A stretch of 64,000 nt of DNA from Tridacna crocea (Eukaryota > Mollusca > Bivalvia > Cardiida > Cardiidae). A model generated the notes under the pieces. That model searched no databases. It was not told the DNA's origin and saw nothing but the letters and a program-made list of their open reading frames with translations. Where the stretch lies: contig OX031064.1 in NCBI GenBank assembly GCA_943736015.1, forward strand, positions 32,735,361 through 32,799,360. Reading direction: 5' to 3'. A program made the translations under genes and the position numbers. Positions 20,191 through 31,315 of the stretch are shown here, in pieces (within the stretch, counting starts at the first letter, position 1; each line of letters starts with the position of its first letter).

Positions 20191-21333
20191 TTATTTTGGT
20201 CTGAACTTCATTTCCGTAAATTTCAAGGAGTAGTGATGTCCCTTAAACCCAGACCAGTTCACTCCGTTTGCATAGGATTTGTGTTCACCCTTTAAGTATA
20301 GACCGTTTACATTCACTCCATGACATTTTTTGTACCAAAATCCACCTTTGTAAGACTTGCTACAGTCTATCGATGGTCCTTTGTCTTTTGTCGAAAATTG
20401 CTGACCGTTATGGGTTGCAATAAAAGAATCTGTAACGTTCCCTCTAAACCCATCAATGGTCAGTCTAAAACCGTCATCAACAGATCCCACAGAAAACAGC
20501 AAGTACTTGGCATAACGAACATCCTTGTCAAAGTCCTCTAACTCGATTCTTAACTCATGCGGATACATCGACACTATTCGATGGATAAACTCGTTTCCAA
20601 GCCAAAATTCAGCTGTCAAATTTCCAAAACCGAATCGGTAATCAGTCCAGTCACGGTAAAAGTCCTCTGAGCCATCACATCGCCTCTGGAACACAGTCCA
20701 ACCTCCGCCGTCTGTTTCCATGTCACAGTACACATCCAGTGGTCGCCAAATTGAATCTGGGTGGATGGAATAGACTCCACTGGTCACCTGACCCAACTTA
20801 TGGAGTTCAGAGCAGTCTTTTGCTGTTCTTGAATACAAAGACGCGTCTGATATAGATTTTAAGATAAAACTCTGCTTATCGTGATCAAGTGTTTCTGTCA
20901 ATGGAACTTTAATTTCGTCAATCTTGCGAATCAGTGTTTGCACTAAGTCAACCAAAGATCCTTCTAGAACCATCTGGTCATCTTCTATTTTTCTCATCTG
21001 TTCTTGTAAGTCTCGGCGGAACACTTTCTCTTTAGCAAGTCCATATTTTACAGATTTAATCACATCAGAGACGCGTTTTTCGATCATGTTCGTCACATTG
21101 CTTATATCTTTATCCACAGTTAAGTCAGAATTTCCTTTTACAGCTGACGTCAATGGTATCATAGCCAGTTCTGTCTGGAATTCTTCACGAAGAAGGTTTA
21201 TTCGTCTGTCTAGCTGACGAAACCTTGCAATAAAAAATGATAAACTTCCATTTTCATCATTTGTTTGAACTGTAGAAAACAACATACTCAACAATGAAAT
21301 AAACACTAAGCCGCCGACATTTCTAGTCGCCAT
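20191..21333 (-). CDS. Secreted coiled-coil fibrinogen-like-domain (FReD) protein, copy 2
   Basis: Single-exon frame of 380 codons, about 92% identical to the gene at 4764-5903 and in inverted, convergent orientation. The domain order is the same: signal peptide (1-23, one residue longer), coiled-coil stalk (about 33-151) and C-terminal FReD (about 172-379). Core disulfide cysteines C174/C203 and C324/C337 and the extra C219 are kept. The two further cysteines of copy 1 are replaced by Tyr (257) and Ser (303). Possible N-glycosylation sites are N79, N238 and N299. The calcium loop is degenerate in the same way (KDKGPSIDC). Differences cluster in the signal peptide, at 174-182 (CSELHKLGQ versus CADLYRMGH) and at 303-307; the stalk is almost unchanged. 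The stop codon is TAA rather than TGA, and an AATAAA overlaps it. Likely an extracellular lectin-like recognition protein; the ligand is not predictable. Confidence 0.93.
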   Translation of the reverse strand: MATRNVGGLVFISLLSMLFSTVQTNDENGSLSFFIARFRQLDRRINLLREEFQTELAMIPLTSAVKGNSDLTVDKDISNVTNMIEKRVSDVIKSVKYGLAKEKVFRRDLQEQMRKIEDDQMVLEGSLVDLVQTLIRKIDEIKVPLTETLDHDKQSFILKSISDASLYSRTAKDCSELHKLGQVTSGVYSIHPDSIWRPLDVYCDMETDGGGWTVFQRRCDGSEDFYRDWTDYRFGFGNLTAEFWLGNEFIHRIVSMYPHELRIELEDFDKDVRYAKYLLFSVGSVDDGFRLTIDGFRGNVTDSFIATHNGQQFSTKDKGPSIDCSKSYKGGFWYKKCHGVNVNGLYLKGEHKSYANGVNWSGFKGHHYSLKFTEMKFRPK

Positions 21334-21587
21334 GATTCAAGACATAAAGCTTCTGAATGTTGAACAACGAGATATGAAATAAACGATCATTGACGTCATC
21401 AGAACTATCATCCAATCAGTTAAAGGGGAAGAAGTCGCTTCGCAGAAAACATTTTGTTTACTAAAGCCTAAAAGAATCTTTGCCAGAAAATGACTGTTTC
21501 AGAATGATCCTGGGCAAATGACATGAATCCTTAAAAATAAATGGGCATCTGTTTCCTGTTCTTATTTCGAGCACTATGTGTCTGCAT
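21334..21587 (-). promoter_or_regulatory. Promoter of FReD gene copy 2 (conserved block)
   Basis: Reverse complement aligns with the upstream block of copy 1. TGACGTCA lies at 21391-21398, 57 bp from the ATG, and CCAAT at 21412-21416, 13 bp further out, exactly as in copy 1. The first 40 bp upstream of the ATG (…CTTTATGTCTTGAATC) are also shared. Homology fades beyond about 21587. Confidence 0.6.
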
Positions 21588-23015
21588 AATAGAATTCCAT
21601 TTGTATTTCAAGTTAGTTTTCTTAATAAAAGATATTGGGTGTGAGGCAATAGAAATTATGTATCCGTATACTCAGGGCTGGAAATGAAACTGCGTTTATG
21701 AGGAACGCGGATGTAAGCCATTTTATTCATTACGTTGTTCTTTACATTTTGTTTTTCGCAATTTAGCAAGAAGACATTTCCCCACACTCCAGCTTTAAAA
21801 TCATAGAATGGTAAACAGAGATAAGGTTGTTTTAGCGAATTAAAAAAAAAAATACGCCCTGAGCTTTACAAAATGGCGCCCAACGCATTCTTGTTGTTCA
21901 ATGTGAACTTCCAAGAGATACTATTTCAGGGAAAAAATACTCATAGAGGCTACTATACGAAGATTTTTTCCCCGGACTGGCAAATGGTTTCCTGTGCATA
22001 TATATATAAAGACAGTTTGTCATTTGGCGCCCTAAGTAAAGCATATTGTGAAATCACATTTCTCTCTATAAATGGTCTCCTTTTATTGAATTTACCTGTT
22101 TAGTTAAAAAGCAAATCATGTGCTTAAAGCCCCAGCAAAGTCAAATAATAAGTAAATTTAACCGTCTATAACTCGAAAATATAACGGATTACCAATCACA
22201 ACACGCATATATAGGATCGGAGAAAAGCAGAACGTGTCAGTTACTGCATTCGTTGCCATGATATACATGTTCGAAAATGTATGGAGAAGCCCGTCAACTT
22301 CAGGGACGGCATTGATCGAGGCAACCTTTGTTATCTTTCGTGTAAACTCGCACTAAGTCTTCGAGAACGTCACGTGATAACTTTGCATCTCATCAAATCA
22401 GTGCTATGACATACTACACAGAAACTACTGTTTTCTCTTCCAGTATTATGTCATCGGAGATTAAGACTGCTCATTCTGAACCTATTTTCATATTTCGATG
22501 TAATAAAATCTTCCTGTATTGTTGATTTACAAAATAGGTGACCTTAAACATGTGTTGTCGTTTCTGTTTACAATGCCGATAACTTGGTTTTTCAAGCCTA
22601 TATAGTACGGGGACAAAACGATCAAGTGAATGAAAATTTTGTTCGACGCATAGAATTATCACGTGATGTTTACGTCACTATATAACGTCACTACGTAGAT
22701 CAACGTCGAAATGTCGGCTAATCGTTGGCGAACATCGATGTAAACATACAGAAATTGCGGCATGGTAGCATCTGTTCTAGTTGCAAAATTATTTTTTCTG
22801 CCATTGACTGGGACTTTTACGAACTTCACCTTTACATATCGTTAAAGTCATAAAATCGCCATATTTTCAAACGGTAATATGAAATTTACTTTTACTTTAA
22901 AAACAGGCCATTTTACACCTGGACTTTCATGAGACTTTGATTACGATGACAGCTTCTTTGGCGATGGGGATGGGGATGAGTTACATCTTCGGTAAACTGC
23001 TTTGTAATGAGTTAA
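21588..23015. other. Unassigned 1.4 kb upstream of FReD gene 2
   Basis: No family recognised. Several CACGTGA and ACGTCA motifs (22369, 22661, 22672) and frequent stops; may include an old transposon promoter region. Confidence 0.35.
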
Positions 23016-23598
23016 GGCCCCCATACACGATCAAATTTTTCGTCAATTATTTGATGTCAAATAATTGATATCAATTAATTGACGACAAAATTGATCGTGT
23101 ATGGGGGGACATTGACGGCGAATTATTTGAATAAATTATTTGAAGCAAATATTTGACGGATCAAAGCTCCGTTGATATTTTTGACGACTCATCAATGTTT
23201 GTTGATATGGCTTCACGCATGATGGTATCTTTTTTCTGTATTATTGGCTTCACCAGATTCAGAAGTTCATCATATGATGCAGCGTCCATTCTCAGGAAAT
23301 TCCTGTAATCGTCCAGTTCATCGTCCCTAAACTCTCTGAGCAATCCGGCATGTCCGAGTTGATTTCGACACAGAAACCAGTTTTTCGACCACTTCCTCCT
23401 TCTATTTTGCTATGGAGCATCCCCCAAGGCAAGAACTAGTGCCAGCGCGATAGATCCCTTCATTTCGAAGATTTTGATCAGAATGGAAATTGACAGAAAG
23501 TTGAAGACAACATTGATCGTGTGTGGGGAACATCAATTATTTGAATCAATTATTTGACATCAAATAGTTGACGAAAAATTTGATCGTGTATGGGGCCT
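23016..23598 (-). mobile_element. PIF/Harbinger-type DNA transposon relic
   Basis: The ends are inverted repeats (GGCCCCCATACACGATCAAA… and …TTTGATCGTGTATGGGGCC), flanked by TTAA/TTA-like sequence that fits the TWA target choice of PIF/Harbinger. The left end is itself a hairpin: a second, inverted copy of the terminus lies at about 23082-23107. A further terminus copy (CATTGATCGTGTGTGGGG) lies near 23511-23528 inside the right end. A transposase fragment lies between them on the minus strand. Confidence 0.8.
23161..23403 (-). pseudogene. PIF/Harbinger transposase (HARBI1-like) N-terminal fragment
   Basis: The minus-strand reading RRRKWSKNWFLCRNQLG…, then LLREFRDDELDDYRNFLRMD and DELLNLVKPIIQKKDTIMR, fits the N-terminal region of Harbinger transposases (R-W-…-W-…-R…LL.EL…YFRM…F…LL..I.P.I.K.DT.MR..I). 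After EAIS the expected continuation to the DDE domain is missing and a stop follows within 12 codons. Upstream the frame hits a TAG. It is one conserved exon trapped in an internally deleted element. Confidence 0.75.
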
Positions 23599-23875
23599 TA
23601 AGTCTTCCGTATAATATTGTCAAAACATACATATGTACACGCTAACCGTCTATTCAGGTAAATCACTCATTTCCGTAGTCTAAGTCCATGATATGCGTAT
23701 AAAATAAGGACACGTACTTTTAATAAGGGAAATGGTTACACGTCTTGAACCCTCTGGAACTAACCTGCAATTTGACCTTTTGGACACAACATGCATCTCT
23801 CACAGGGGCTCATCACGTGACCATGTACTGAAGGGAGAATTGAAATCCAACTTCAACTTACAGGTAAGTCTCATT

Positions 23876-24016
23876 CAACTCATTACCAAAAGACAAAATT
23901 TTAGGCTTGTCCAAATCGAAAGCATTTGCAGACGACAAAATAAAAGTGACTGAAAATTTGAAATGTGTGTTGTGAAGGGTAGAAAACATTGTGGGAAAAG
24001 GAGAAAATGCTGGTTA
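23876..24016 (+). mobile_element. PAL-A left half
   Basis: It runs to GGAGAAAATGCTGGTTAC and stops at the palindrome apex, joined to the LINE 3' end. Breakage at the hairpin tip is likely. Confidence 0.75.
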
Positions 24017-24079
24017 CTCTGGAACTCTGTAAACCATAGTATAATAGAATCTTGCAAAAACTAAAATTTAGCTTGGACC

Positions 24080-25043
24080 TCAGGAGAATCTACCGCTATT
24101 CTCAATAAAAGCATGGACTGCATTAAAGATTATTTCATTTTCATCACGGGAGAGATTATTATCACCAAAATGGACGACGTCAATATTATAATCAGTTATT
24201 TCACAAATACACCGTCTGAATGCTGTCCTAATATTACGATAAAATTTGCAAACAAAGAAGTAGTGTTTATTGGATTCTATTTCCCCGCAACGACATAAAG
24301 GGTTTTCTACAATATTTTTCCAAAATAAGTGTTGCTTTAAGTCACTACAGTTTTTCCTAAGGCGAGCATATAAAATCTGCAGTCTTCTTTCTCTATAAAA
24401 ATATAGTTTGTTGGGAATCGGCTTATCTTTATCTAATATACGTTTAAAAGATGAGAGAGAGTCTGTCTCCCTTTTAGACTGTGGCAAAGAGTTCCATGCC
24501 TCTATAGTAGAAGGGAGAAAAGATTTCATATAAAAATTAGTTTTGCAGGCGATGTTTGATAAACCATTCGAATTACTAAGATTGTATGTAGAATTACTGC
24601 CAATAGTGGTCGGTACTAGCGAACATAAGTAATTTGGAACTAAACCATTTACCATTTTGAAAAGAAGAATAAGTTTGTGTTTGTTCCTACGTTCTCTTAA
24701 TGTTTCCCCGCATGATTCCCTTATAAGGTCTGCAGTTGATACAAGCTTAGTACATCCCGTTACAATCCTGGCAGCCTCGTTTTGAATCTTTTCAAGTTCT
24801 TCCTTTTGGTACTCATGAACATTATCCCAAATAATATCTCCATATTCAAGAATCGGTCTTATAAATGAAAAATATATGGTTTGAAGTGAAAGGCGATCGA
24901 GCAGGAACCTCAAACTTCTTAAAACACCTATTCTTTTCCATGCCTTTTCAACGGTACACTGCACTTGTTGATCCCAGTTTCCATCACAAGATAGATGAAT
25001 ACCAAGGTGTTTGTGAGACTGTAGTGATGGGATAACAACCGTA
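24080..25043 (-). pseudogene. 5'-truncated non-LTR retrotransposon reverse transcriptase, open C-terminal part
   Basis: At least 294 open codons, and the frame continues upstream of the first in-frame ATG/GTG as HKHLGIHLSCDGNWDQQV, a typical LINE RT thumb-proximal segment. Next come YFSFIRPILEYGDIIWD, EAARIVTGCTKLVS, LDKDKPIPNKLYFY and a CRCG…H…C zinc-knuckle-like tail near the C-terminus. Homology stops at about 25043, where a PAL-I inverted repeat begins. The catalytic YxDD region and any endonuclease are absent, so it cannot be autonomous. The 3' end abuts a truncated PAL-A arm at 24016. The intact frame makes it much younger than the copy at 1540-2424. Confidence 0.85.
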
Positions 25044-25294
25044 TTTACCGACCATTCTTGAGAACATTCTTAGTCTTATTCTTCAGAATTTTGTCAATGT
25101 GAAAGTAACAGAATTTCTGATTGGCTAAACCATTCGGTTTAGCCAATCAGAAGTTATGTTACTTTCTAGCGTCAGAAAACTTTGAAGACTGAGACAGAGA
25201 ACGTTCCAATCAGAAGTTCTGTTACTTTCAGCGTCAGAAAACTTTGAAGATTGAGACAAAGAATGTTCTTAAAAATTGTCGGTGAATACGAACC
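25041..25294. mobile_element. PAL-I with duplicated right arm
   Basis: GTATTTACCGACCATTCTTG…TGTCGGTGAATACGAACC. The AATCAGAAGTT…GTTACTTT…CGTCAGAAAACTTTGAAGA block occurs twice. It marks the end of LINE homology. Confidence 0.75.
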
Positions 25295-25677
25295 AGATTC
25301 GCTACATACAGCGCTGAATGGGACCTTAAGACTTTGCATGCAAACAAAATGTGAGATACCGATAGATTGAAGCGCAAAAAAGCATGTACATACGTCTTGA
25401 TATTTGAGCTAACCTTCCTTCCATTGTGTAAAACAGTATTTAAAGACAGGAAGAGTCTATTAAATATAAACAGTGTCAAACGGGTTTAAAGCAGACACAA
25501 TGGGGGTCAAAAGTTTCACATAGCGAAGCAGTGTAATGATCACAGTCATTTGATATGACATTTGAATAAACGGACAATTTCATACATTTAACAAATAGAT
25601 TAAATTAAATCTACACTGCAATTTACGTGGCATGTAAAAGTTTTTCTAAGCTGACCAACCGCAACAAGTAATTATTC
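25295..25677. other. Unassigned spacer
   Basis: The 81-codon minus frame at 25234-25479 partly overlaps PAL-I and has no family signature. Confidence 0.35.
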
Positions 25678-25765
25678 TTGTGAGAGGTAGAGGCGTAGAG
25701 GTAGAGGATCGGTCTTCCATCAAAGATTGCGGATTCGAATCTCGTGATGAGCGGGATCAACTTTT
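25678..25765 (+). mobile_element. SINE head fragment
   Basis: GTAGAGGATCGGTCTTCCAT is followed by GCGGATTCGAATCTCGTGAT, a B-box-like sequence. No clear tail. Confidence 0.45.
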
Positions 25766-25934
25766 GCAGAAGGCTCGCAGGTTTAGGTTGCCAGGAAGAT
25801 TTCATCTGATTTCGATGAAACGGCAAATCCTATATCATCTAGCATTGATCAAGGAAGTGATTGTCAGTTCCATTTAAACTTGAACAGACCTATAAGCGAA
25901 AATGGGACTGTTCTTTTCAACTCTTCACTGTACT

Positions 25935-26148
25935 GTACAATCCCTACTTTTGACAACCCCGAGAAAGAAGCCTTTAGAAAACATTGTGGGAAAAGGAGAA
26001 AACGCTGGTAACAAGCATTTTCTCCTTTTCTCACAATGTTTTCTACCCTTCACAAAACAAATTTCAAATTATCAGTCATTTTATTTGTCATCTGCAAATG
26101 CTTTAGATTTGCAAAAACCTATAATTGTGTCATTTGGTAATGAGTTAA
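25935..26148 (-). mobile_element. PAL-A, left terminus missing
   Basis: Starts at ACAATCCCTACTTTTGAC and ends GGTAATGAGTTAA. Confidence 0.8.
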
Positions 26149-26320
26149 AGGGGGTAAAACCATATCCAGGACTTTATCGAATAACGTTTAAGGTGGAGTT
26201 CCAGTACGGTGTACCTGCAGAGAAAATGAAAAAAAATATAGTCATAACTCAAAAGTAAAATTGTAGAACCATTACATTCTGTCAAAATGCGCATGTTGTT
26301 CTTATTAGATAGCTTCCATC

Positions 26321-26486
26321 GCGTTGTCTGCGTATGCCATATTCAAAATCGCACCAGGTATAGCGTTTCATTGAGTGTAATTCAAAGTAACGGTTGTCGT
26401 TTAGAAAAATAAGTCCGCTTATGTACCCAGAATGCCCATATTAGATAGATGTGTATTTATAGAATGCCATCTAGAGGGAGATAATG
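26321..26486 (-). mobile_element. REP-G, internally deleted, with target duplication
   Basis: GCGTTGTCTGCGTATGCC…GAGGGAGATAATG lies between GCTTCCATC at 26312-26320 and 26487-26495. Confidence 0.8.
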
Positions 26487-26810
26487 GCTTCCATCTAAGT
26501 TACATGAAATTCCAGTCATTGGTGTTGGGAAATAGAGCGGAAACAATTAAAAGGGGGGGACACACATTAAAAGGGACACAACTCTGATGAAAATCAACAA
26601 ACCATAATATGCTGAAAAATGCACATTTCCTCTATTAGGTAAGATTTCTGGTGAAGTTTTCTTGAATTCCATTCAGTACTTGCTGAGGAATAGTGCTAAA
26701 ATAAAATTGCTGAAGGATGGATGGATGGGTAGACGAACAAACAACGTGGAGACTTCTTGTTCCCGTTTCTTTTTTTTTATTTTCAGGGAGCAAAAATCTG
26801 GTCAATGACT

Positions 26811-27126
26811 TATCATCTCCCGCTAGATTGCATTCTACAAAAAACACATCTGTCTAATTTGGACGACAACCATTACTTTGAATTTCAAACTAGAATAAAC
26901 GTTTACTCAATAAAACGCTACTTAGTGCAATTAAATTCAGCTATGATCAGCATTTTATAGAAATCTGGAGCTAAAACAGGCCTGATTTCTCCTCAAACGT
27001 GTTGATAAAAGCCATCTTCTCCATTGCTACTTTATAGCGCGTATTACCACAATCCCCCCGACTTTGGGGATAGTGATGCGTCATATCAGACATGTTTAAT
27101 CTTCGAAGGAAATGACATGCGCAGAG
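26811..27126 (+). mobile_element. REP-G (variant a)
   Basis: ATCTCCCGCTAGATTGCATT…GACATGCGCAGAGAAAG. Confidence 0.7.
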
Positions 27127-27192
27127 AAAGGTCATTGATTAGACAAAGTAACAGACGATATAGATCTAAGATCAGAGCATGTCCTGGGCAAA

Positions 27193-27250
27193 CTGGGTTC
27201 GTATTCACCAACCATTCTAAGGAACATTTCTAGTCTTATTCTAAAAAATG
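27193..27250 (+). mobile_element. PAL-I terminal fragment
   Basis: GTTCGTATTCACCAACCATT, then AAGGAACATTTCTAGTCTTATTC in part. Confidence 0.5.
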
Positions 27251-28035
27251 AAATTAACACCAAATGGCCTTCAACACGCGTTCTTTGTCAGTGATTAGTA
27301 AGGATATGCTAATGTAATAACCGTAAGCCGGAACTTGGAGAAGAACTTTATAAGTTTAGCTTCCGTTCTTATCCTTTTCCTCAGTATATTTATCGTATGT
27401 TTGTATTTCCTTTTGTTTTGTTAAATTTGTATCTAATACTGATGAATAAAATATGTTAAAACCAATTCTTTAAAAAAAACATTGTTTTTGACAAATGTAA
27501 AATGTTAGGACAGGCGATTAAGCTACAAGAAAATAATATCTAAAATATGTTACGCCTATTCTAAACTCGCCTTCCAACTGTACTTTCAGTACTTTGATTT
27601 TATTATGGACCCTGATCTTAATATACACCGTCTGGAAATATAACTGTGGGCACGCATGGCGAAGAAAGAGAAGAGCCCTCGAAGAGCATACAAATGTTTA
27701 TGTTATAACTTCTAAATGTCAAGTGCACTTGATGCAGGTTTTACCTTGCGGTTTTTCAATACATGAATAGACTGTGGTAGACATGGAAAACCCAGGCTTT
27801 TATCTTGAACAATCAATATCACATGACCAAGTAAGAACAAAATGGGCGTTAAAACATGGTTTTTTTTTGTTTAGATGAATGCGCTAGATTTTGGCCTACT
27901 TCTAGATCGTGATTTGTGATTGATTAAAAAAAATATGCATATGTTTATTCGGTCGGCTCCTGCTGCAACATTTTCTAGCACATTTATGAAACCAACTACT
28001 TATAACAATGCAACCGCTGATCGAAACCCGGGTAC
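27251..28035. other. Unassigned spacer
   Basis: AT-rich; no coding or repeat signal recognised. Confidence 0.4.
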
Positions 28036-28205
28036 CAGCCTGCATGGCTCAATTGGTAGAGCGTAGGACCCATGAACGTAATGTTTCGGGTCCCTTTAGG
28101 CTTTTGGTTCTATCCCCACGGCTGGCCATCTAAAATTTTTAATAGTCTTTCGGATGGTACGTAAAAAGAGGTCCAGTATGACGCTGCTATACACCGAGCA
28201 CGATA
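28036..28205 (+). mobile_element. tRNA-derived SINE with CTTTCGGATGG body
   Basis: Head TGCATGGCTCAATTGGTAGA and B box GGTTCTATCCC; body TAGTCTTTCGGATGGTACGT and CGCTGCTATACACCGAGCAC. The family also lies at 29455 and 61000. Confidence 0.7.
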
Positions 28206-28315
28206 CTTTTTTTCAGATTTTTTTACGTTATTTCTAAATCCTGGATTATACAAAGAATGATATTTTGATAAACGACCAATTTGACATTATTTGTGCATTT
28301 GTGACTTTTTTTTTT

Positions 28316-28798
28316 AACTACTCCGAACACTCCGAATATGTTCTGGGTCAATGGAGTATTTCGGAACACTGTGTCGTGGTCTTCAGAACATCTTCTGACT
28401 GCTAATTCAATCGAGGTGCAGCACACCCGTTGACCGGTTGCTAGGTGATACAAGATGGCTGAAAGACGGACAACTGCAAATGGCAAAATTTGCGATTGTC
28501 CTTCTTACGATATGAATGCCGTAAAAAGGGGCATAGTAGATTCGTCTCTATACTCTCTCTCTGTAGCTAATTATATCCTCAACTAACACAGCTAAGACAG
28601 TAACACTTGCAACAGCCATCATGCCAATGTACGTTCATTTCGATATGGTTTAGAATATTAATTTTCCGAATATGCTCCATTCAGAACATACTTCCGAAAG
28701 AGTGTATTGTGTTCTGAAATATTCCTTTCACATATTCCAGAATAACATTCCAGAAGACAGAACATTGTGCCAGAACAGGTGAAAGAAATACGCCCTTA
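28316..28798 (-). repeat. REP-N copy 2, longer and inverted
   Basis: AACTAACACAGCTAAGACAG…GAACATACTTCCGAAAGAG…GTGCCAGAACAGGTGAAAG, plus about 250 bp absent from copy 1. Confidence 0.6.
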
Positions 28799-29449
28799 TA
28801 GTCGCTTGTGGTTGCCCATCCAGATTATCTAAAGGCTGCTATTCATTTTAAAGGTGGCCATTCAGATTTTGGGTCGAAAATTTTACAAAACTATAAAAAA
28901 AAAATCCATCCTTACACTCCCAAAGCCTTTTCGTTTTCATTGATAAAACCTCGGTAGTCGAAAACCATCTGACATCAAGAGAAATTAGAGATTTACTACG
29001 GGGGAAAAATGTCTATTTTTACATGAGCAACTCGCTCATTTACATACCGGAAATATACAGACGAAGCTTCAAACAAGGCGTCCGAAGAAGACATTATGGA
29101 AAATAATTACATGTCTGTTATGTTATGGTACTTAAACGTCATTTGTCACGTGTCAGCCACTTGATATTCCAACAATGTTTTTTTTTTTATTATTATTATT
29201 TTTGGCGCGAAATCTAAAAATACCTTAAGAGGCTACGTAGACTTTTAAGGAATTACCATTTTTTTTTTGTAATTTTATGATTCTTAATTATTGATGATTT
29301 GTATTATTTATATTTTTTTTCAGTGATATGTATATTTATTAATTTGGTGGGGCGTGAAAAATCTAAATACCTTCCTTTTAGTTGTATTGTGCAACTATAG
29401 CGCAAGCTACAGAAACAAAGTGCAAGCTGCAGAAATAGCAGGTGTTTTA
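28799..29449. other. Unassigned spacer with T-runs
   Basis: Several poly-T/poly-A tracts; GGCGCGAAATCTAAAAATAC and GGGGCGTGAAAAATCTAAAT near 29203 and 29350 suggest an old ~150 bp duplication. Confidence 0.35.
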
Positions 29450-29570
29450 ACGTTCTCAGTGTATAGCACCTTCACATAGTTATGATTAAAAGTCCTTTCC
29501 GAAAAACTATTAATGAATAAGTTGGCCAGTCGTGGGAATCGACCAAAGCTTGTGTTCCACAGCTTTATAA
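29450..29570 (-). mobile_element. SINE fragment, family of 28036
   Basis: Contains GTGTATAGCACCTTCACA, CCTTTCCGAAA and GTCGTGGGAATCGACC, the reverse of body and B box. Confidence 0.55.
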
Positions 29571-29984
29571 GCTAATCCAGCTGACACTGACTTGAAGGCA
29601 CAGCTGTCGCCTTTTATTTATATGTAGCAACATGCACAAATAGACAAGGACAATGCCTTTGTATTGATTTATAAAAAAAAACTGGCGTTTAACCTCTATT
29701 GCGGGTATTTTTCACCATTACTTGAACATTCTGGCATGATTTGTAGTACAGTGTAAACACCGTTTTCAACCTTATTTCGGAAACATCGCGGCAGCAAGTC
29801 TACACATAACTTTCTATCAGTTTCTTTTTTGACCGCTACGTCGTGACAATTTTGCTTTTCAGCTACTGGCAATTTTCGCACATAATCATCGTCGAAAGAA
29901 ATTCAGCAGCTGATGTTTTCAAACACTGTCAACAGCTGAGGCACAAGGAGGATCTCTTAGCCGAGTACAGATCTGATCATATGA

Positions 29985-30290
29985 CAGGCATGATAGAGAG
30001 GATATTTATTTCTTTCGGTCAAAGATCGAAATTAATTTAATCGGGTGAACATCATCGGTAATAGTTTCACGAGTGGCACAGCCACTCGTGAAAATATTAC
30101 AGATGGTATTCACGAGATGAAATAAATTTCGATCTTTAATAAAAGAAAATTCTATTTATGTCATGCTTTTAACCCTTTCTGAGACGAACTTTATCAAAAT
30201 CCAGTACAGTTCTTTTCAGTTATTCCCCCTGGCGTATCCACTCCGCATAGCAACGCATTACAATATTACGTCAAGCGTGAGAAATGACGT
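29985..30290 (+). repeat. REP-O copy 2 with a hairpin
   Basis: CAAAGATCGAAATTAATTTA…GTGAACATCATC…ATAGCAACGCATTACAATAT. A perfect hairpin TTTCACGAGTGGC/GCCACTCGTGAAA lies at 30065-30093. Confidence 0.5.
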
Positions 30291-30515
30291 CAATGACGGT
30301 AATTGACCTCATATTTCCATCTGGTTGTCAATGACGGTAATTGACGTAAATTGACGTTATATTTCCATCTGGTTGTGAGTCATGCGCATTTTTAAATATA
30401 AGAATCGATATTTTCTCTGGTCGTAACCATGAAATATCGAAAAATAGTTCATCAATATTTCTCGACAACCTACCGGAAAGCATGAAATAAAAAAACGCTT
30501 ATTCTGCAAAATAAC

Positions 30516-30826
30516 TGAGCCCCGGTAGCGCAGTCGGTAGTGTCGAGGAGTCAAGACCAGGGGGTAGTGGATTCGATCCCTGGCTGGGCCAAGTGCTTTC
30601 CGAGGATTGATGATAGCCATTGCAATTTGATTCATTCCTCTCTCACTGCTGATCATTGTTTCGACGATGGTCATGTCGGAAAGAAGCCAGTGGCGTGGAA
30701 AGAATATTGTTCGGAGTACTGGTTAAAGAAACTCCAGGAAAGCTTGATAGATGCACTAGCTGCAGCGATTTAACTGAAATTATGTTGAAAACGGCGTTAA
30801 ACAACATACAATCATACAATCATGCT
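30516..30826 (+). mobile_element. tRNA-derived SINE with GGCGTTAAAC tail
   Basis: Head GTAGCGCAGTCGGTAGTG and B box GGATTCGATCCC; the body is about 200 bp, and the end GAAAACGGCGTTAAACAACA is followed by (ATACA)n. Confidence 0.75.
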
Positions 30827-30969
30827 AAATACTTAAATCAAATTTTAAATACGATAGTAAAAACCCAAGTTTTGCTGTTTTAAAGTTACGGCTGTCGCCT
30901 TGTCCAAAATACAGACTGGTTCTACCGTGTACTCATCTAATAGAATTCAGTATTGTACCTTAGCAAGTC

Positions 30970-31315
30970 CGTTGTCTGCGCATGTCATATTCTTCGAAGA
31001 TTCAACCTGTCTGATATGACGCATTACTCTCCCAAAAATTGAGGAGATTAAGTAGTACGCGTTACATAGTAGCAATTGAAAGAATAGCTTTTATCAAAAC
31101 GTTTGAGGAGAAATCAGACCTGTTTTAGCTCCAGATTTCTTCAAACTGCTGATCTTAGCTGAATGAATCGCATTAGGTAGCGTTTTTAAATGTTTATTTT
31201 AGATTGAAATTCAAAGTAACGGTTGTCACGGAGAAAAGTAGTCCGCTTCTGTACCCAGAATGCCCAAATTAGATAGAAGTGTATTTGTAGAATGCCAGCT
31301 AGTGGGAGATAATGA
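30970..31315 (-). mobile_element. REP-G (variant a) with 8-bp target duplication
   Basis: CGTTGTCTGCGCATGTCATA…GTGGGAGATAATGA lies between AGCAAGTC at 30962-30969 and 31316-31323. Confidence 0.8.

Noticed and set aside
22471..22662. 63-codon minus frame upstream of FReD gene 2
   Set aside because: No recognisable domain and no supporting splice or start context.
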